This document shows, one piece after another, positions 1-8,522 of a stretch of DNA of 64,000 bases. The stretch is from Eubacterium_U album. Lineage in GTDB: Bacteria; Bacillota; Clostridia; Lachnospirales; Lachnospiraceae. The position numbers and the translations under genes were made by a program. The notes below the pieces were generated by a model. That model did not search any database. It was not told where the DNA came from and saw only the letters and a list, made by a program, of their open reading frames with translations. Every line of letters starts with the position of its first letter. Positions within the stretch are counted from its first letter, which is position 1. The DNA lies in contig NZ_JAODBU010000004.1 of assembly GCF_025336545.1 (NCBI RefSeq), positions 1 to 64,000 of the forward strand, written 5' to 3'.

Positions 1-3000
1 GAATACCCAACAGCAGACAGAGATCCTGATCCTGAAGGAAACGGAGTGGCAATAGACAAGGGATGCAAAGGCTCAGCAGCAGACACAAAGAATTTCACAT
101 TACTGTTACAGGAAATCAGAAATTCATTGGACAGCTACGGAAAGACAGATGGAAAGCACTATGAATTATCAGTGGCAATGTCAGCATCACCAACAATGAT
201 GTCAGCAATCGAATATGACAAGGTGTTAAACATAGTAGATTTCGCAAACATGATGACATATGACTTAAACGGTGCATGGGGAGGATTCACGGCTCACCAG
301 ACAGCATTATACACAAACCCTGCATATGACGGAGGGGATGCATCACTTTCAGTAGATTCATGCATAAAATATCTTGAAAATAAATATGGAGATGACATAG
401 ATTACTCAAAGATAGTAGTGGGAGTGGCACCGTATACAAGAGGCTGGAAGGAAGTAAAGAAGGACACTGGAAGAGATCCAAAGAATCCGGGCTTATATGC
501 AGACGCAACAGGAGAAAACGGAGTAACGTATGCATACGGAGACATAGATTCATTAATAAGCAAGTATAACCTTACAAAGTACTGGGATGATGTTGCAAAG
601 GCAAACTACTTCTACAGTGAATCAACAGGAATGTTCTTCACATGTGACACGGAAGAATCAGTAGCAGAAAAAGGAAAATATGTAAGAGAGAAACATTTGG
701 GCGGACTCATTTCATGGATGGCATCACTTGACAGCACAAACTCAATCACAAAGACAATGAAGGAATCACTTTATGGATCAGAAGCATTACCAAAGCAGAA
801 CATAATAATTCCTGGAAATGACGGTGTTGAAACAACAGTAACAGCATCAGGAGATACATACACAATAACAATAAAGAACACAAACGAAAAGGTAACAATG
901 CCGGGCGGAGCAAAGGACATATCAGTAATGCCATGGGCAGAATACTTTGGAAAGACATTAAGTTATCCGTCAATAGCGATAGAGACACAAAATGGAGAGA
1001 CATTATCAGGAGACTGGAGTGCAGGCGGAACAATTACAAGTGAAAACGGAAAGACAGTAGTGACACCACCGGAATGGAGCTCAAAGACATTGGAGCCCGG
1101 AGCATCATTAACATTTACATTAAAATCTGGAAAAGGAACAGCAAGTACAGGAAACATTAAAGGAATAGTATTAAGGCAGAGAGCTGTTTCAGGAGGAGAA
1201 ATCCTTTCTACTAATTTAGTATATGGAAATGGTGGTTCAGAAGGAACAACAGTTCAGAATACAACAAAAGAACAGGATGTAACTACAACAAAGAAACAGG
1301 AGACAACAAAAGCTTCGGAAACAACAACTAAGAAACCAGAAACAACAAAGGCACCTGAGACAACAACTAAAGTAGCAGAGACAACAACAAAGGTACCGGA
1401 AACAACTTCATCTCATAAACCAATACAGGGATTGAATTCAAGATTATTAATAGGTTATTACCATACATGGGATAATTCAGGAAATCCTTTCATTAAGTTA
1501 AGAGATGTAGATAAGAACTGGGATGTAATAAATATATCATTTGCAGAACCTGTAAGTGCAGGAAGCACAGATGGAAAAATGAAATTCAATATTTCAGGAC
1601 TTACAGCAGACTATACAAAGGCAGATTTCAAAAATGATGTGAAAGCATTACAGGCACAGGGTAAAAAGATTGTACTTTCAATAGGTGGATATGAGGGATA
1701 TTTCTCATTGACATCACAGAGTGCAGTTAACCAGTTTGTAAGCGATATCAAATCAATTGTAGATGAATACGGATTTGATGGAATAGACATTGACCTTGAA
1801 CAGTCATCAGTTCAGTTTGAAAGTGGAAAAGATACAGACATTAACAATCCAACATCACCAAAGATTGTTAACATGATTAATGCAATAAGAACAATTGTAA
1901 ACAGTTATGGAGATGACTTCATTCTCTCATGGGCACCTGAAACATTCTACGTACAGTTAGGATATCAGTTCTATGGTGGAATAAATCAGTACTGTGATGC
2001 AAGAGCAGGTGTATATCTTCCAATGATAAATGCACTTAGAAATGAAACAACATATGTACATGTACAGCTTTACAATTCATCACCAATGATTGCAACAGAT
2101 AATCAGTCATACAACATGGGAACAAAAGAAGGAATTGTTGCAATGTGCAACATGTTATTAAACGGTTTCTATGTAAATAACTATTATACAAAGTCACAGA
2201 CAGCAGAAAAGTATTTTGCACCACTTAGACCTGATCAGGTAGTAATAGGTGTGCCTTCATCAGCAAGTGCTGCAGGAAGCGGACAGGTTTCAAATGAAAC
2301 ATTACAGAGTGCATTTACAGAATTAAACAATGCACATCCTGGATTAAGAGGAATTATGACATGGTCAATTAACTGGGATTCATCACAGAATAAGAACTTA
2401 TTTGCACAGAGTAATGGTAGATTCCTTGATAGTCTTTCAGGAGAAGAAACAACAAAGACACCAGAGATAACAACAAAGGCACCAGAAACAACAAAGGTGG
2501 CAGAGATAACAACAAAGGCACCAGAAACAACAACAAAGGCACCAGAAACAACAACAAAGGCACCAGAAACAACAATTGATTCAGAATATCCACAGTGGAA
2601 TAAAGATACAATTTACACAGGTGGAAACAGAGTTATATATAATGGAAAAGTATATCAGGCAAAATGGTGGACACTTGGAGAGAATCCGGAAACATGTGGT
2701 CAGTGGGGTGTTTGGAAATATGTTGGTGATGCAACAGTAACACAGCCAACAACAAAGGCGCCAGAGACAACAACAAAGACAGTTGAGACAACAACTAAAC
2801 AGGAAATAGTTTTAGATAAACCATTTGGATTAGTAGTAACTTCAACAGCAAATAACTCAATTACAGTTGTATGGGGCAGAGGCACAATTGATTTATATAA
2901 TGTTTACATTGATGGAAAATTAGTATCAAATGCAGTAGCATGTGGCTCATACACATATACAGGTTATACAGCTGGAAGACATACAGTTGCGGTAACAACA

Positions 3001-4326
3001 ACTTATAATGGAAAAGAGTCAGAAAAGACAGAAACTGTAGTAGATGTAAAAGGTCAGACAGAGACAACAAAAGCACCTGAGACAGAAGCAACAACAGCTA
3101 AAAGTGAAGAAACAACTAAGGCTGCTTCAGGCTATCCTGAATGGGTAAATGGAAAAGTTTATGTAAAAGGTGATAAAGTGTCTTATAACGGAAATGTTTA
3201 TGAAGCTCAGTGGTGGACAAATGGTGATAACCCTGAAACATGTGGCCAGTGGGGCGTTTGGAGATTGACAGACGGAACAACAACAAAACCGGCGGCAACA
3301 ACAAAGCCTGTGGAAACAACAAAGACACCTGAAGTAACAACAAAAGCTCAGGAAGTAACAACATCAAAAGAAGAAGAAACAACTCAGGATAATAACTATA
3401 CAGTTAACAAGAGTTTACCTGAACATATTGTTACAGGATATTGGCATAACTTTACAAATGGAGCTGCAAACTTAAAGTTAAGTGAAGTACCATCATACTA
3501 TGATTTAATTTGTGTTTCATTTGCAGATTCAACATCAACACCTGGAGAAGTAACTTTTAGTGTAAATGGAGACTTAAGCAAGGCAGTTGGTGGATATACA
3601 GATGCACAGTTCATTCAGGATATTAAGACATTAAAGGAAAGAAATCAGCATGTAATTCTTTCTATTGGTGGTGCTGAAGGTACAATTTATATTACAAGTC
3701 AGGCAGCAGCAGATAATTTTGCAAACAGTTTAATTAAAGTAATTGAACAGTTTGGATTTGAAGGTGTAGACATTGACCTTGAAGGTGGAGCAGTAGCAGG
3801 AACGGAATATATTGCAGGAGCACTTAGAAAGGTTCATAACCATTTCGGCGACGAATTTATTATTACAATGGCACCTGAAACATATTATATGCAGAGTCCA
3901 ACATCTAATTACTTTAAGTTAGCATTAGATATTAAAGATATTTTAACAGTAGTTAATATGCAGTATTACAATTCAGGTAGCATGGTTGGATACGGTGGAG
4001 GAGTTTATAGCTGTGGTTCAGTTGATTTCCTTACATCACTTGCAACATTGCTTATTGAAAACGGATTAAGACCAGATCAGGTCGGAATTGGTGTTCCATC
4101 ATCAGCACCGGCTGCAGGAAGTGGTCTTGTATCTACAAATACATTAACATCAGCTCTTAATTGTTTAACAAAAGGAATGGCAAGTGGTGGAAGCTTTATG
4201 CCGCCTAAGACATATCCTTCATTAAGAGGTGTAATGACATGGTCAATTAACTGGGATGCATCTAATGGATACGCTTGGGGAAGCGCAATGGATAAGGCAA
4301 TAGATACATTACCAAAAACAAAATAA
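1..4326 (+). CDS. Multimodular secreted GH18 chitinase, 5' end outside window
   Basis: The frame is open from base 1, so the true start lies upstream; 1441 residues are visible. Three GH18 modules are present. Module 1 (nt 1-780) starts at E-Y-P, which fits the end of the DxxDxDWEYP signature, so codon 1 is probably the catalytic Glu. Module 2 (about nt 1434-2430) carries FDGIDIDLEQ and MTWSINWD. Module 3 (about nt 3415-4320) carries FEGVDIDLEGG, with the first Asp of the motif replaced by Glu but the catalytic Glu kept. Between them are a CBM2-like beta-sandwich (about 814-1215), two CBM5/12-type chitin-binding domains (2581-2730, 3127-3270; AKWWT/AQWWT and CGQWGVW) and an Fn3-like domain (2806-3050), joined by (A/P)ETTTK linkers. 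The expected role is extracellular hydrolysis of chitin or related beta-1,4-GlcNAc polymers. No sortase motif is seen at the C-terminus. A strong terminator follows. Confidence 0.93.
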   Translation, partial: EYPTADRDPDPEGNGVAIDKGCKGSAADTKNFTLLLQEIRNSLDSYGKTDGKHYELSVAMSASPTMMSAIEYDKVLNIVDFANMMTYDLNGAWGGFTAHQTALYTNPAYDGGDASLSVDSCIKYLENKYGDDIDYSKIVVGVAPYTRGWKEVKKDTGRDPKNPGLYADATGENGVTYAYGDIDSLISKYNLTKYWDDVAKANYFYSESTGMFFTCDTEESVAEKGKYVREKHLGGLISWMASLDSTNSITKTMKESLYGSEALPKQNIIIPGNDGVETTVTASGDTYTITIKNTNEKVTMPGGAKDISVMPWAEYFGKTLSYPSIAIETQNGETLSGDWSAGGTITSENGKTVVTPPEWSSKTLEPGASLTFTLKSGKGTASTGNIKGIVLRQRAVSGGEILSTNLVYGNGGSEGTTVQNTTKEQDVTTTKKQETTKASETTTKKPETTKAPETTTKVAETTTKVPETTSSHKPIQGLNSRLLIGYYHTWDNSGNPFIKLRDVDKNWDVINISFAEPVSAGSTDGKMKFNISGLTADYTKADFKNDVKALQAQGKKIVLSIGGYEGYFSLTSQSAVNQFVSDIKSIVDEYGFDGIDIDLEQSSVQFESGKDTDINNPTSPKIVNMINAIRTIVNSYGDDFILSWAPETFYVQLGYQFYGGINQYCDARAGVYLPMINALRNETTYVHVQLYNSSPMIATDNQSYNMGTKEGIVAMCNMLLNGFYVNNYYTKSQTAEKYFAPLRPDQVVIGVPSSASAAGSGQVSNETLQSAFTELNNAHPGLRGIMTWSINWDSSQNKNLFAQSNGRFLDSLSGEETTKTPEITTKAPETTKVAEITTKAPETTTKAPETTTKAPETTIDSEYPQWNKDTIYTGGNRVIYNGKVYQAKWWTLGENPETCGQWGVWKYVGDATVTQPTTKAPETTTKTVETTTKQEIVLDKPFGLVVTSTANNSITVVWGRGTIDLYNVYIDGKLVSNAVACGSYTYTGYTAGRHTVAVTTTYNGKESEKTETVVDVKGQTETTKAPETEATTAKSEETTKAASGYPEWVNGKVYVKGDKVSYNGNVYEAQWWTNGDNPETCGQWGVWRLTDGTTTKPAATTKPVETTKTPEVTTKAQEVTTSKEEETTQDNNYTVNKSLPEHIVTGYWHNFTNGAANLKLSEVPSYYDLICVSFADSTSTPGEVTFSVNGDLSKAVGGYTDAQFIQDIKTLKERNQHVILSIGGAEGTIYITSQAAADNFANSLIKVIEQFGFEGVDIDLEGGAVAGTEYIAGALRKVHNHFGDEFIITMAPETYYMQSPTSNYFKLALDIKDILTVVNMQYYNSGSMVGYGGGVYSCGSVDFLTSLATLLIENGLRPDQVGIGVPSSAPAAGSGLVSTNTLTSALNCLTKGMASGGSFMPPKTYPSLRGVMTWSINWDASNGYAWGSAMDKAIDTLPKTK

Positions 4327-4373
4327 AGGTATTAAATGTAGCTGGGGAGCTATAAAATATTGGGGTTTAAAGT

Positions 4374-4420
4374 AAGCCGTTTAAGTGAGAAATCACTTAG
4401 ACGGCTTTTTCGATTTTTAT
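4374..4420 (+). terminator. Rho-independent terminator after the GH18 gene
   Basis: The arms AGCCGTTTAAGTGA and TCACTTAGACGGCT pair around a GAAA loop and run into a T-rich tail (tttttcgattttt). It lies about 50 nt past the stop codon. Confidence 0.9.
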
Positions 4421-4810
4421 GGCTGATTTCTTAATGCTAATTAAAAAAAGAAAATATTGTACAAATCATGCTTTAAAAAGAAACCAGATAATAGATTTAA
4501 TATGCCGATTATAAAAAGTAATAATTTAAAATAATGTTTATATAGAAAATTTGAAAAATATATAAAATATAATTGACTACATAACTAAAATGTGATATTA
4601 TTCTGAGTACCGAACAAATAACATAATATATGTATAATAACATGGCACACAATATGTATCAAAAATTGAACGATGAAAAGAGTGTTGAATAAATAATAAT
4701 TAGTAGTTATAAGGCTTTTATCATCGCACTTAGAAAGAAACATAGCTGTGTAGTTCTTACCCGAAGCGTATAATATGTGATTATTTGGAATAAAGTATAG
4801 GAGGTAAATT
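4421..4810. other. Intergenic leader of the Tad-like operon
   Basis: No gene is seen. It is very AT-rich and holds a good promoter match at 4573-4601. About 210 nt would be transcribed as 5' leader before the first small gene. I see no recognisable riboswitch or T-box core in it. Confidence 0.5.
4573..4601 (+). promoter_or_regulatory. Probable SigA-type promoter of the Tad-like operon
   Basis: TTGACT (4573-4578) and TATTAT (4596-4601) are separated by exactly 17 nt. It sits upstream of the first mini-pilin gene at 4811, with no terminator between them. Confidence 0.6.
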
Positions 4811-4984
4811 ATGGACATTTTTTTACAGGAACATGGTAAAACAATTTTCATTGCAGTATGCATTTTGCTGTTAGTGGGTGTTGCTTATGTTGTGGGACCG
4901 ATTATATCAGATGCGATTAAGGGAATTGTAAACAGTTATGCAGGTTCTGTAACTTTTAACAGTGTAGCAGGAAAGATTAGTTAA
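4811..4984 (+). CDS. Flp-like mini membrane peptide 1 (57 aa) of the Tad-like operon
   Basis: ATG follows TAGGAGG at 4798-4804. The peptide begins MDIFLQEHGKTI, followed by a hydrophobic segment (about residues 12-36) and a short polar tail. The FLxEHGxT start resembles Flp-type prepilins (FLxxExGQTxxEYALI), but the conserved Glu-Tyr pair after the Gly is absent. Three other small genes in this operon (7339, 7567, 7711) begin the same way, with Leu5, Glu7 and Gly9 in all four. It is followed after 23 nt by the ATPase gene. It is probably a pilin or pseudopilin subunit of the same machine; that role is inferred from the N-terminal pattern and context. Confidence 0.75.
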   Translation: MDIFLQEHGKTIFIAVCILLLVGVAYVVGPIISDAIKGIVNSYAGSVTFNSVAGKIS

Positions 4985-5007
4985 TTATAGGCGAAAGGGG
5001 AATACAG

Positions 5008-5823
5008 TTGAGAAAATTGTCATTGCCGGATAGGGCATTTGGAAAGTTATTACCATTTATTTATGACGATAACATTACGGACATCAATTATAGTCGTGAA
5101 TTATGGGTGAATGATTTAAATAAGGGAAGGTATAAGATTGAGGGATTTACGTTAGATGAATTGTTTATACAACAGTTTTATACAAAAATAAGTAATTTAA
5201 TGAATGTTCAATTTAACCAAAACAATCCATTATTAGAAGCGGAAACAGAAAATTTAAGAATTTCAATTTTGCATGATTCAGTTACAAATACAGGAATCAG
5301 TATAAGTATTAGAAAAACTCCTGCCGTAAGAAGAATAAGCAGGGAAAGTATTTTAGAAAGTGATTATTGTCCGGAAGTATTGGATATTTTTATGGAAAAC
5401 GCCATCAAGGCACACTGCACTGTGATTGTTGGAGGGTTACCGGGAGTGGGTAAAACAGAATATGTAAAATATTTAACAAGTTATATTCCGGACTATGAAA
5501 GGGTGTATACAATTGAGGATAATCTTGAATTAAGATATTCGTCAATTAATCCGCAGAAAGATTGTGTGGAAATTAAGGTAAGTGATAATTTTGGATATGC
5601 TGATGCACTAAAGGCAAGTAAACGACAATTACCAACATGGGTTTTGCTTGCGGAGGCAAGAGGAGAGGAAGTTAAGTATCTTTTGGAAAATATTTCAGCA
5701 GGAGTACATTGTATAACGACAATTCACTTGGATGATGCAGGTAAAATACCCGATCGCTTAAGAAACATGGGACAGTCAGTTTATGAAAATGATGTTTATT
5801 CGTTTATTGATATTGGAATATAA
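5008..5823 (+). CDS. TadA/CpaF-type secretion ATPase, cut short by in-frame TAA
   Basis: TTG start at 5008 after GAAAGGGG. The 271-residue T2SSE-family protein has Walker A GLPGVGKT (residues 143-150), an acidic box TIEDNLEL (168-175), a Walker-B-like segment VLLAEARGEE (212-221) and a His box GVHCITTIHLDD (232-243), so the motor core is complete. It powers assembly of Tad/Flp pili or related secretion at the inner face of the membrane. It ends at IDIGI followed by TAA, but the same frame continues from 5824 with sequence fitting the usual C-terminal extension. A single nonsense codon therefore seems to split the gene. The N-terminal domain is short compared with typical 400+ residue TadA proteins. 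Confidence 0.88.
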   Translation: MRKLSLPDRAFGKLLPFIYDDNITDINYSRELWVNDLNKGRYKIEGFTLDELFIQQFYTKISNLMNVQFNQNNPLLEAETENLRISILHDSVTNTGISISIRKTPAVRRISRESILESDYCPEVLDIFMENAIKAHCTVIVGGLPGVGKTEYVKYLTSYIPDYERVYTIEDNLELRYSSINPQKDCVEIKVSDNFGYADALKASKRQLPTWVLLAEARGEEVKYLLENISAGVHCITTIHLDDAGKIPDRLRNMGQSVYENDVYSFIDIGI

Positions 5824-6024
5824 TTGCAGTCGGTAGTAAAACAGGGAGAGAAAATTTCGAGAAAAATAACACAAATTATTTGTTTGTCAAGATATGAGGA
5901 TAGAAATGAAAAGACAATGATATATGAAGATGGAAGAATATTATGTAGAAAACTTCCACCTGAATTGATGAGAAAATTCAGAATGGCAGGTATTACAGAT
6001 CCTTTTAAGAAAAGTGAAAATTAG
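5824..6024 (+). pseudogene. Severed C-terminal part of the TadA-type ATPase
   Basis: This lies in the same reading frame as the ATPase and starts right after its TAA (5821-5823). A TTG codon is available, but no ribosome binding site precedes it. The 66 residues (VVKQGEKISRKITQI, then YEDGRIL) match what follows the IDIGI strand in CpaF-like ATPases. The simplest reading is one gene of about 338 codons with a point nonsense mutation or readthrough; a natural two-piece ATPase is less likely. Confidence 0.7.
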
Positions 6025-6031
6025 GAGATAA

Positions 6032-7336
6032 ATGAAAAAAGTAAAATATTTTAGAAAATACATATGTATTATAGCTATAGTTGTAGGAATAGCATTTGCG
6101 TATAAGTTAGAACTTCCAATAGTGATTGCTATAGGTGTAATAACAACGTTACTTATGCCTATGCTATATAAAGAAGAAAAAAAGAAAAGCTATTATAAGA
6201 AAAAATTTGAAGACTTAATAAGCTATATGGAGCAGATGTGCTATTCGTTTAAGAAAAGTGGAAAAATCAGACCATCTCTTATAGATGCACAAAAAATAAG
6301 TGATGGTGAGATGAAGGAAATAATTGAAGAAGTTATTGTAAATATTGATTCTAAAATGAATGAAGATATTTATGAGCAGGCACTTAAAATTCTCGAAGAA
6401 GAATATTATTGTAAAAGACTTATTTCACTTCATGAATTTATTATAAAAATAGAAAAACAAGGTGGAGAATTTGAAGAATATATAAATATTATTCTTAGCG
6501 ATATAAAAGAGTGGAGTGATAGAACGGAACTTTTTAGAAGAGATATAGATAGGATAAGAAGAAACGTTCTTATATCAATTGGAGCTACACTATTAACATG
6601 TGGATTTATGGCTTATCTTATACCAAAAGAATATTCATTTACAGGAAATATAGTATATCAGATAAGTTCGATGATTATTATTTTGATAATGCTTGTCATT
6701 TATATTTTTGTTTATAAGAAACTAAATATTGACTGGTTGAAAGAGGAGAGTTTTCTTAATCCTGAAATGGTAGATAAGTATTATGACTTAATTATGAAAA
6801 GCCAGAATGAAAAAATAAAATTTATGGACAAGTTGTCAATTAATAAAGTCAAAAAGAGAATGAGACGGGAAATATCGAAAGTATTTCCTGATTGGTTAAG
6901 GCAGGTAGCGTTGAATTTGCAACAGCAGACAGTACAGTCTTCAATAGAAAATTCATATGATGATGCGCCATATATTTTAAAAAGACCAATACGACATTTA
7001 TTAATTGATTTTGAAGAATATCCAATAGGGATAGAACCTTATGATAATTTTCTTCAAGAACTCGATATGCCTGAAATACAGTCATCATTAAAAATGTTTT
7101 ATTGCATAAATGAGTTAAGTAAAGAAGAAACTTATAAGCAGACAAATGCAATTATAGATAGAAATAATAAGATGTTAAAGCAGGCGGAAGAAATGAAAAA
7201 TAAAGACAGAATTGGATTAGCAGGGACTTTGTCAGCAGGACCAATGATGGTAGGAGTTGTAAAGATAATTATTGATATGGTGCTTATGATTTTAGTATTT
7301 ACGTCCGCATTGGGAAATGTAATGAATGGAGGATGA
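6032..7336 (+). CDS. TadB/TadC-like (T2SSF-type) membrane platform protein
   Basis: 434 residues, ATG 4 nt after TTAGGAG. There are two N-terminal membrane segments (about 9-26 and 28-46), a long charged cytoplasmic stretch, a second hydrophobic pair (about 180-230), another cytoplasmic domain and a C-terminal hydrophobic hairpin (about 395-430, GLAGTLSAGPMMVGVV). This layout and its place directly after the ATPase fit the inner-membrane platform of Tad systems. Canonical Tad loci have separate TadB and TadC of about 300 residues; here only one such protein is present. Confidence 0.75.
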   Translation: MKKVKYFRKYICIIAIVVGIAFAYKLELPIVIAIGVITTLLMPMLYKEEKKKSYYKKKFEDLISYMEQMCYSFKKSGKIRPSLIDAQKISDGEMKEIIEEVIVNIDSKMNEDIYEQALKILEEEYYCKRLISLHEFIIKIEKQGGEFEEYINIILSDIKEWSDRTELFRRDIDRIRRNVLISIGATLLTCGFMAYLIPKEYSFTGNIVYQISSMIIILIMLVIYIFVYKKLNIDWLKEESFLNPEMVDKYYDLIMKSQNEKIKFMDKLSINKVKKRMRREISKVFPDWLRQVALNLQQQTVQSSIENSYDDAPYILKRPIRHLLIDFEEYPIGIEPYDNFLQELDMPEIQSSLKMFYCINELSKEETYKQTNAIIDRNNKMLKQAEEMKNKDRIGLAGTLSAGPMMVGVVKIIIDMVLMILVFTSALGNVMNGG

Positions 7337-7338
7337 AA

Positions 7339-7440
7339 ATGAAATTATTATTATCTGAATTAGGTCAGACTTTGATTTATGGAATATTATTTTTATTCAT
7401 TGTTGCGGGATTTTACCATATGTTACAGCAGGTTACATAG
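7339..7440 (+). CDS. Flp-like mini membrane peptide 2 (33 aa)
   Basis: It starts 3 nt after the platform gene's stop codon, with GGAGGATG just upstream. The peptide begins MKLLLSELGQTLIYG and is then almost all hydrophobic. It shares Leu5, Glu7 and Gly9 with the peptides at 4811, 7567 and 7711. GQTLIYG resembles the Flp prepilin GQTLVEYA with the Glu missing. Translation is probably coupled to the platform gene. Confidence 0.65.
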   Translation: MKLLLSELGQTLIYGILFLFIVAGFYHMLQQVT

Positions 7441-7566
7441 TTTTATGAGAGTAAAAATAATATGAAAATAAGTTTTTGATTTATAAAAATAGTAAAAGTC
7501 GAACCTTATATTATAAAAAGAACAAATGGAAGAATAGAGTAATTTGGGATAAAAGGAAGGTAGAGA

Positions 7567-7707
7567 ATGGAGAATTTATTAGAAGAACATGGCGAGATAA
7601 TTATAAGTGGAATTATTTCGGTAATATTAATAATTTTGTCTATTGCAATTATGTATACTGCAGCGGGAATGAATGTAGATTTTTTTACAAAACTGGTAGG
7701 AGGATAA
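7567..7707 (+). CDS. Flp-like mini membrane peptide 3 (46 aa)
   Basis: ATG after AAGGAAGGTAG. It begins MENLLEEHGEIIISG, has a membrane span at about residues 11-32 and a short tail ending KLVGG. It is the third of four peptides with the L-x-E-x-G start. The next gene begins 3 nt after its stop codon. Confidence 0.68.
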   Translation: MENLLEEHGEIIISGIISVILIILSIAIMYTAAGMNVDFFTKLVGG

Positions 7708-7710
7708 CGC

Positions 7711-8115
7711 ATGGAAGTATTTTTAAGCGAACATGGACAAACTATTCAATATGCGGTAATTGGTGTAATTATTGTTGCACTTATTAGCATTATAACAAAC
7801 ACAAGTATTAAAAAAATAATGCCTGCATACAACTGTGAAGGAAGTAATACTAACAGAGAGTTTTCGGAAGAATACAAAAAGAAATGCCCTATTATTGTAG
7901 GTGACGATGTTATATATGTTACATATTTAGATAAAAGTTTTGATGTGACAAATCAAATTAGTGCAAGGGATTATGATGGAAAAGATATAACAGATAAATT
8001 GAAAATATATGGAGATGTAGATGTGTTTCACAGAGGTGTATATAACATTAAATGTATTGTAAGAGGTGAAAGTGGCATTAAAAGTATTAGGAATATGAAT
8101 GTTGTAGTGGAATAA
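7711..8115 (+). CDS. Flp-like N-terminus fused to an Ig-like DUF5011-type domain
   Basis: 134 residues. The start MEVFLSEHGQTIQYAVIG matches the mini peptides and looks closest to Flp prepilins. After the membrane segment (about 12-33) comes an exported domain (about 58-134) with ARDYDGKDITDKLKIYG and HRGVYNIKC, typical of the DUF5011/HYR-like Ig fold. It could be a minor or tip pilin that displays an Ig-like domain on the mini-pilin scaffold. RBS AGGAGG lies upstream, inside the end of the preceding gene. Confidence 0.72.
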   Translation: MEVFLSEHGQTIQYAVIGVIIVALISIITNTSIKKIMPAYNCEGSNTNREFSEEYKKKCPIIVGDDVIYVTYLDKSFDVTNQISARDYDGKDITDKLKIYGDVDVFHRGVYNIKCIVRGESGIKSIRNMNVVVE

Positions 8116-8177
8116 GCAATGGTAATACAGATTGGCCTGGAAATAAAAAGTCAATGTTAAATTAGAGGAGGGAAAAG

Positions 8178-8522
8178 ATGAAACTGGCAATAGAAATGTT
8201 TTCTATAGTTATAGTAGTAACAATAGCCTGTATAGTTTTTTCGTCGTATATAAGCACGGAAAATCAAAATGTAAAAGCGAGAGATTTTTATAATGTAGCA
8301 GTTAATCGAATAGAGGATAGTAATTGTAATGCACAAGTTATTAAGCAATGCAAAGAAGAAGCCGGTGAAAAAGGATATATGTTGGTTACGGAAGATAATT
8401 CTTTATCAGAGAATGAACCGAGTTGTTATGTGAGCATGGAATATAATATAACGTTTCCAATTTATCAAATGTTTGGAGAAAACAAGAGTAAAAAAGTTGT
8501 GATAGAGGGGTATGCAAGATGA
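8178..8522 (+). CDS. TadE-like pseudopilin
   Basis: 114 residues after GAGGAGGG. One N-terminal membrane segment (about 5-24: MFSIVIVVTIACIVF) is followed by an exported domain with three Cys. The form fits TadE/TadF-like minor pilins. Its end overlaps the next gene by 4 nt (ATGA), so its translation is coupled to the adhesin-like gene. Confidence 0.6.
   Translation: MKLAIEMFSIVIVVTIACIVFSSYISTENQNVKARDFYNVAVNRIEDSNCNAQVIKQCKEEAGEKGYMLVTEDNSLSENEPSCYVSMEYNITFPIYQMFGENKSKKVVIEGYAR

Noticed and set aside
2369..2611. Minus-strand frame of Leu/Val repeats in the chitinase
   Set aside because: It is the antisense of the ACAACAAAGGCACCAGAA linker repeats and has no start signal.
1260..3400. Short regularly recurring repeats that could look like a CRISPR or satellite array
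   Set aside because: They are in-frame codons for Thr-rich (A/P)ETTTK linkers, with no constant-length spacers.
5821..5823. Recoding of stop codons (genetic code change)
   Set aside because: Core genes such as era, birA, ppdK and glyQS end normally at TAA and contain no internal stops; the broken genes are accessory.
7476..7787. A 103-codon plus-strand frame rich in Asn and Tyr
   Set aside because: It overlaps the mini-pilin gene at 7567 and the start of 7711 in another frame, has no RBS and low-complexity composition.
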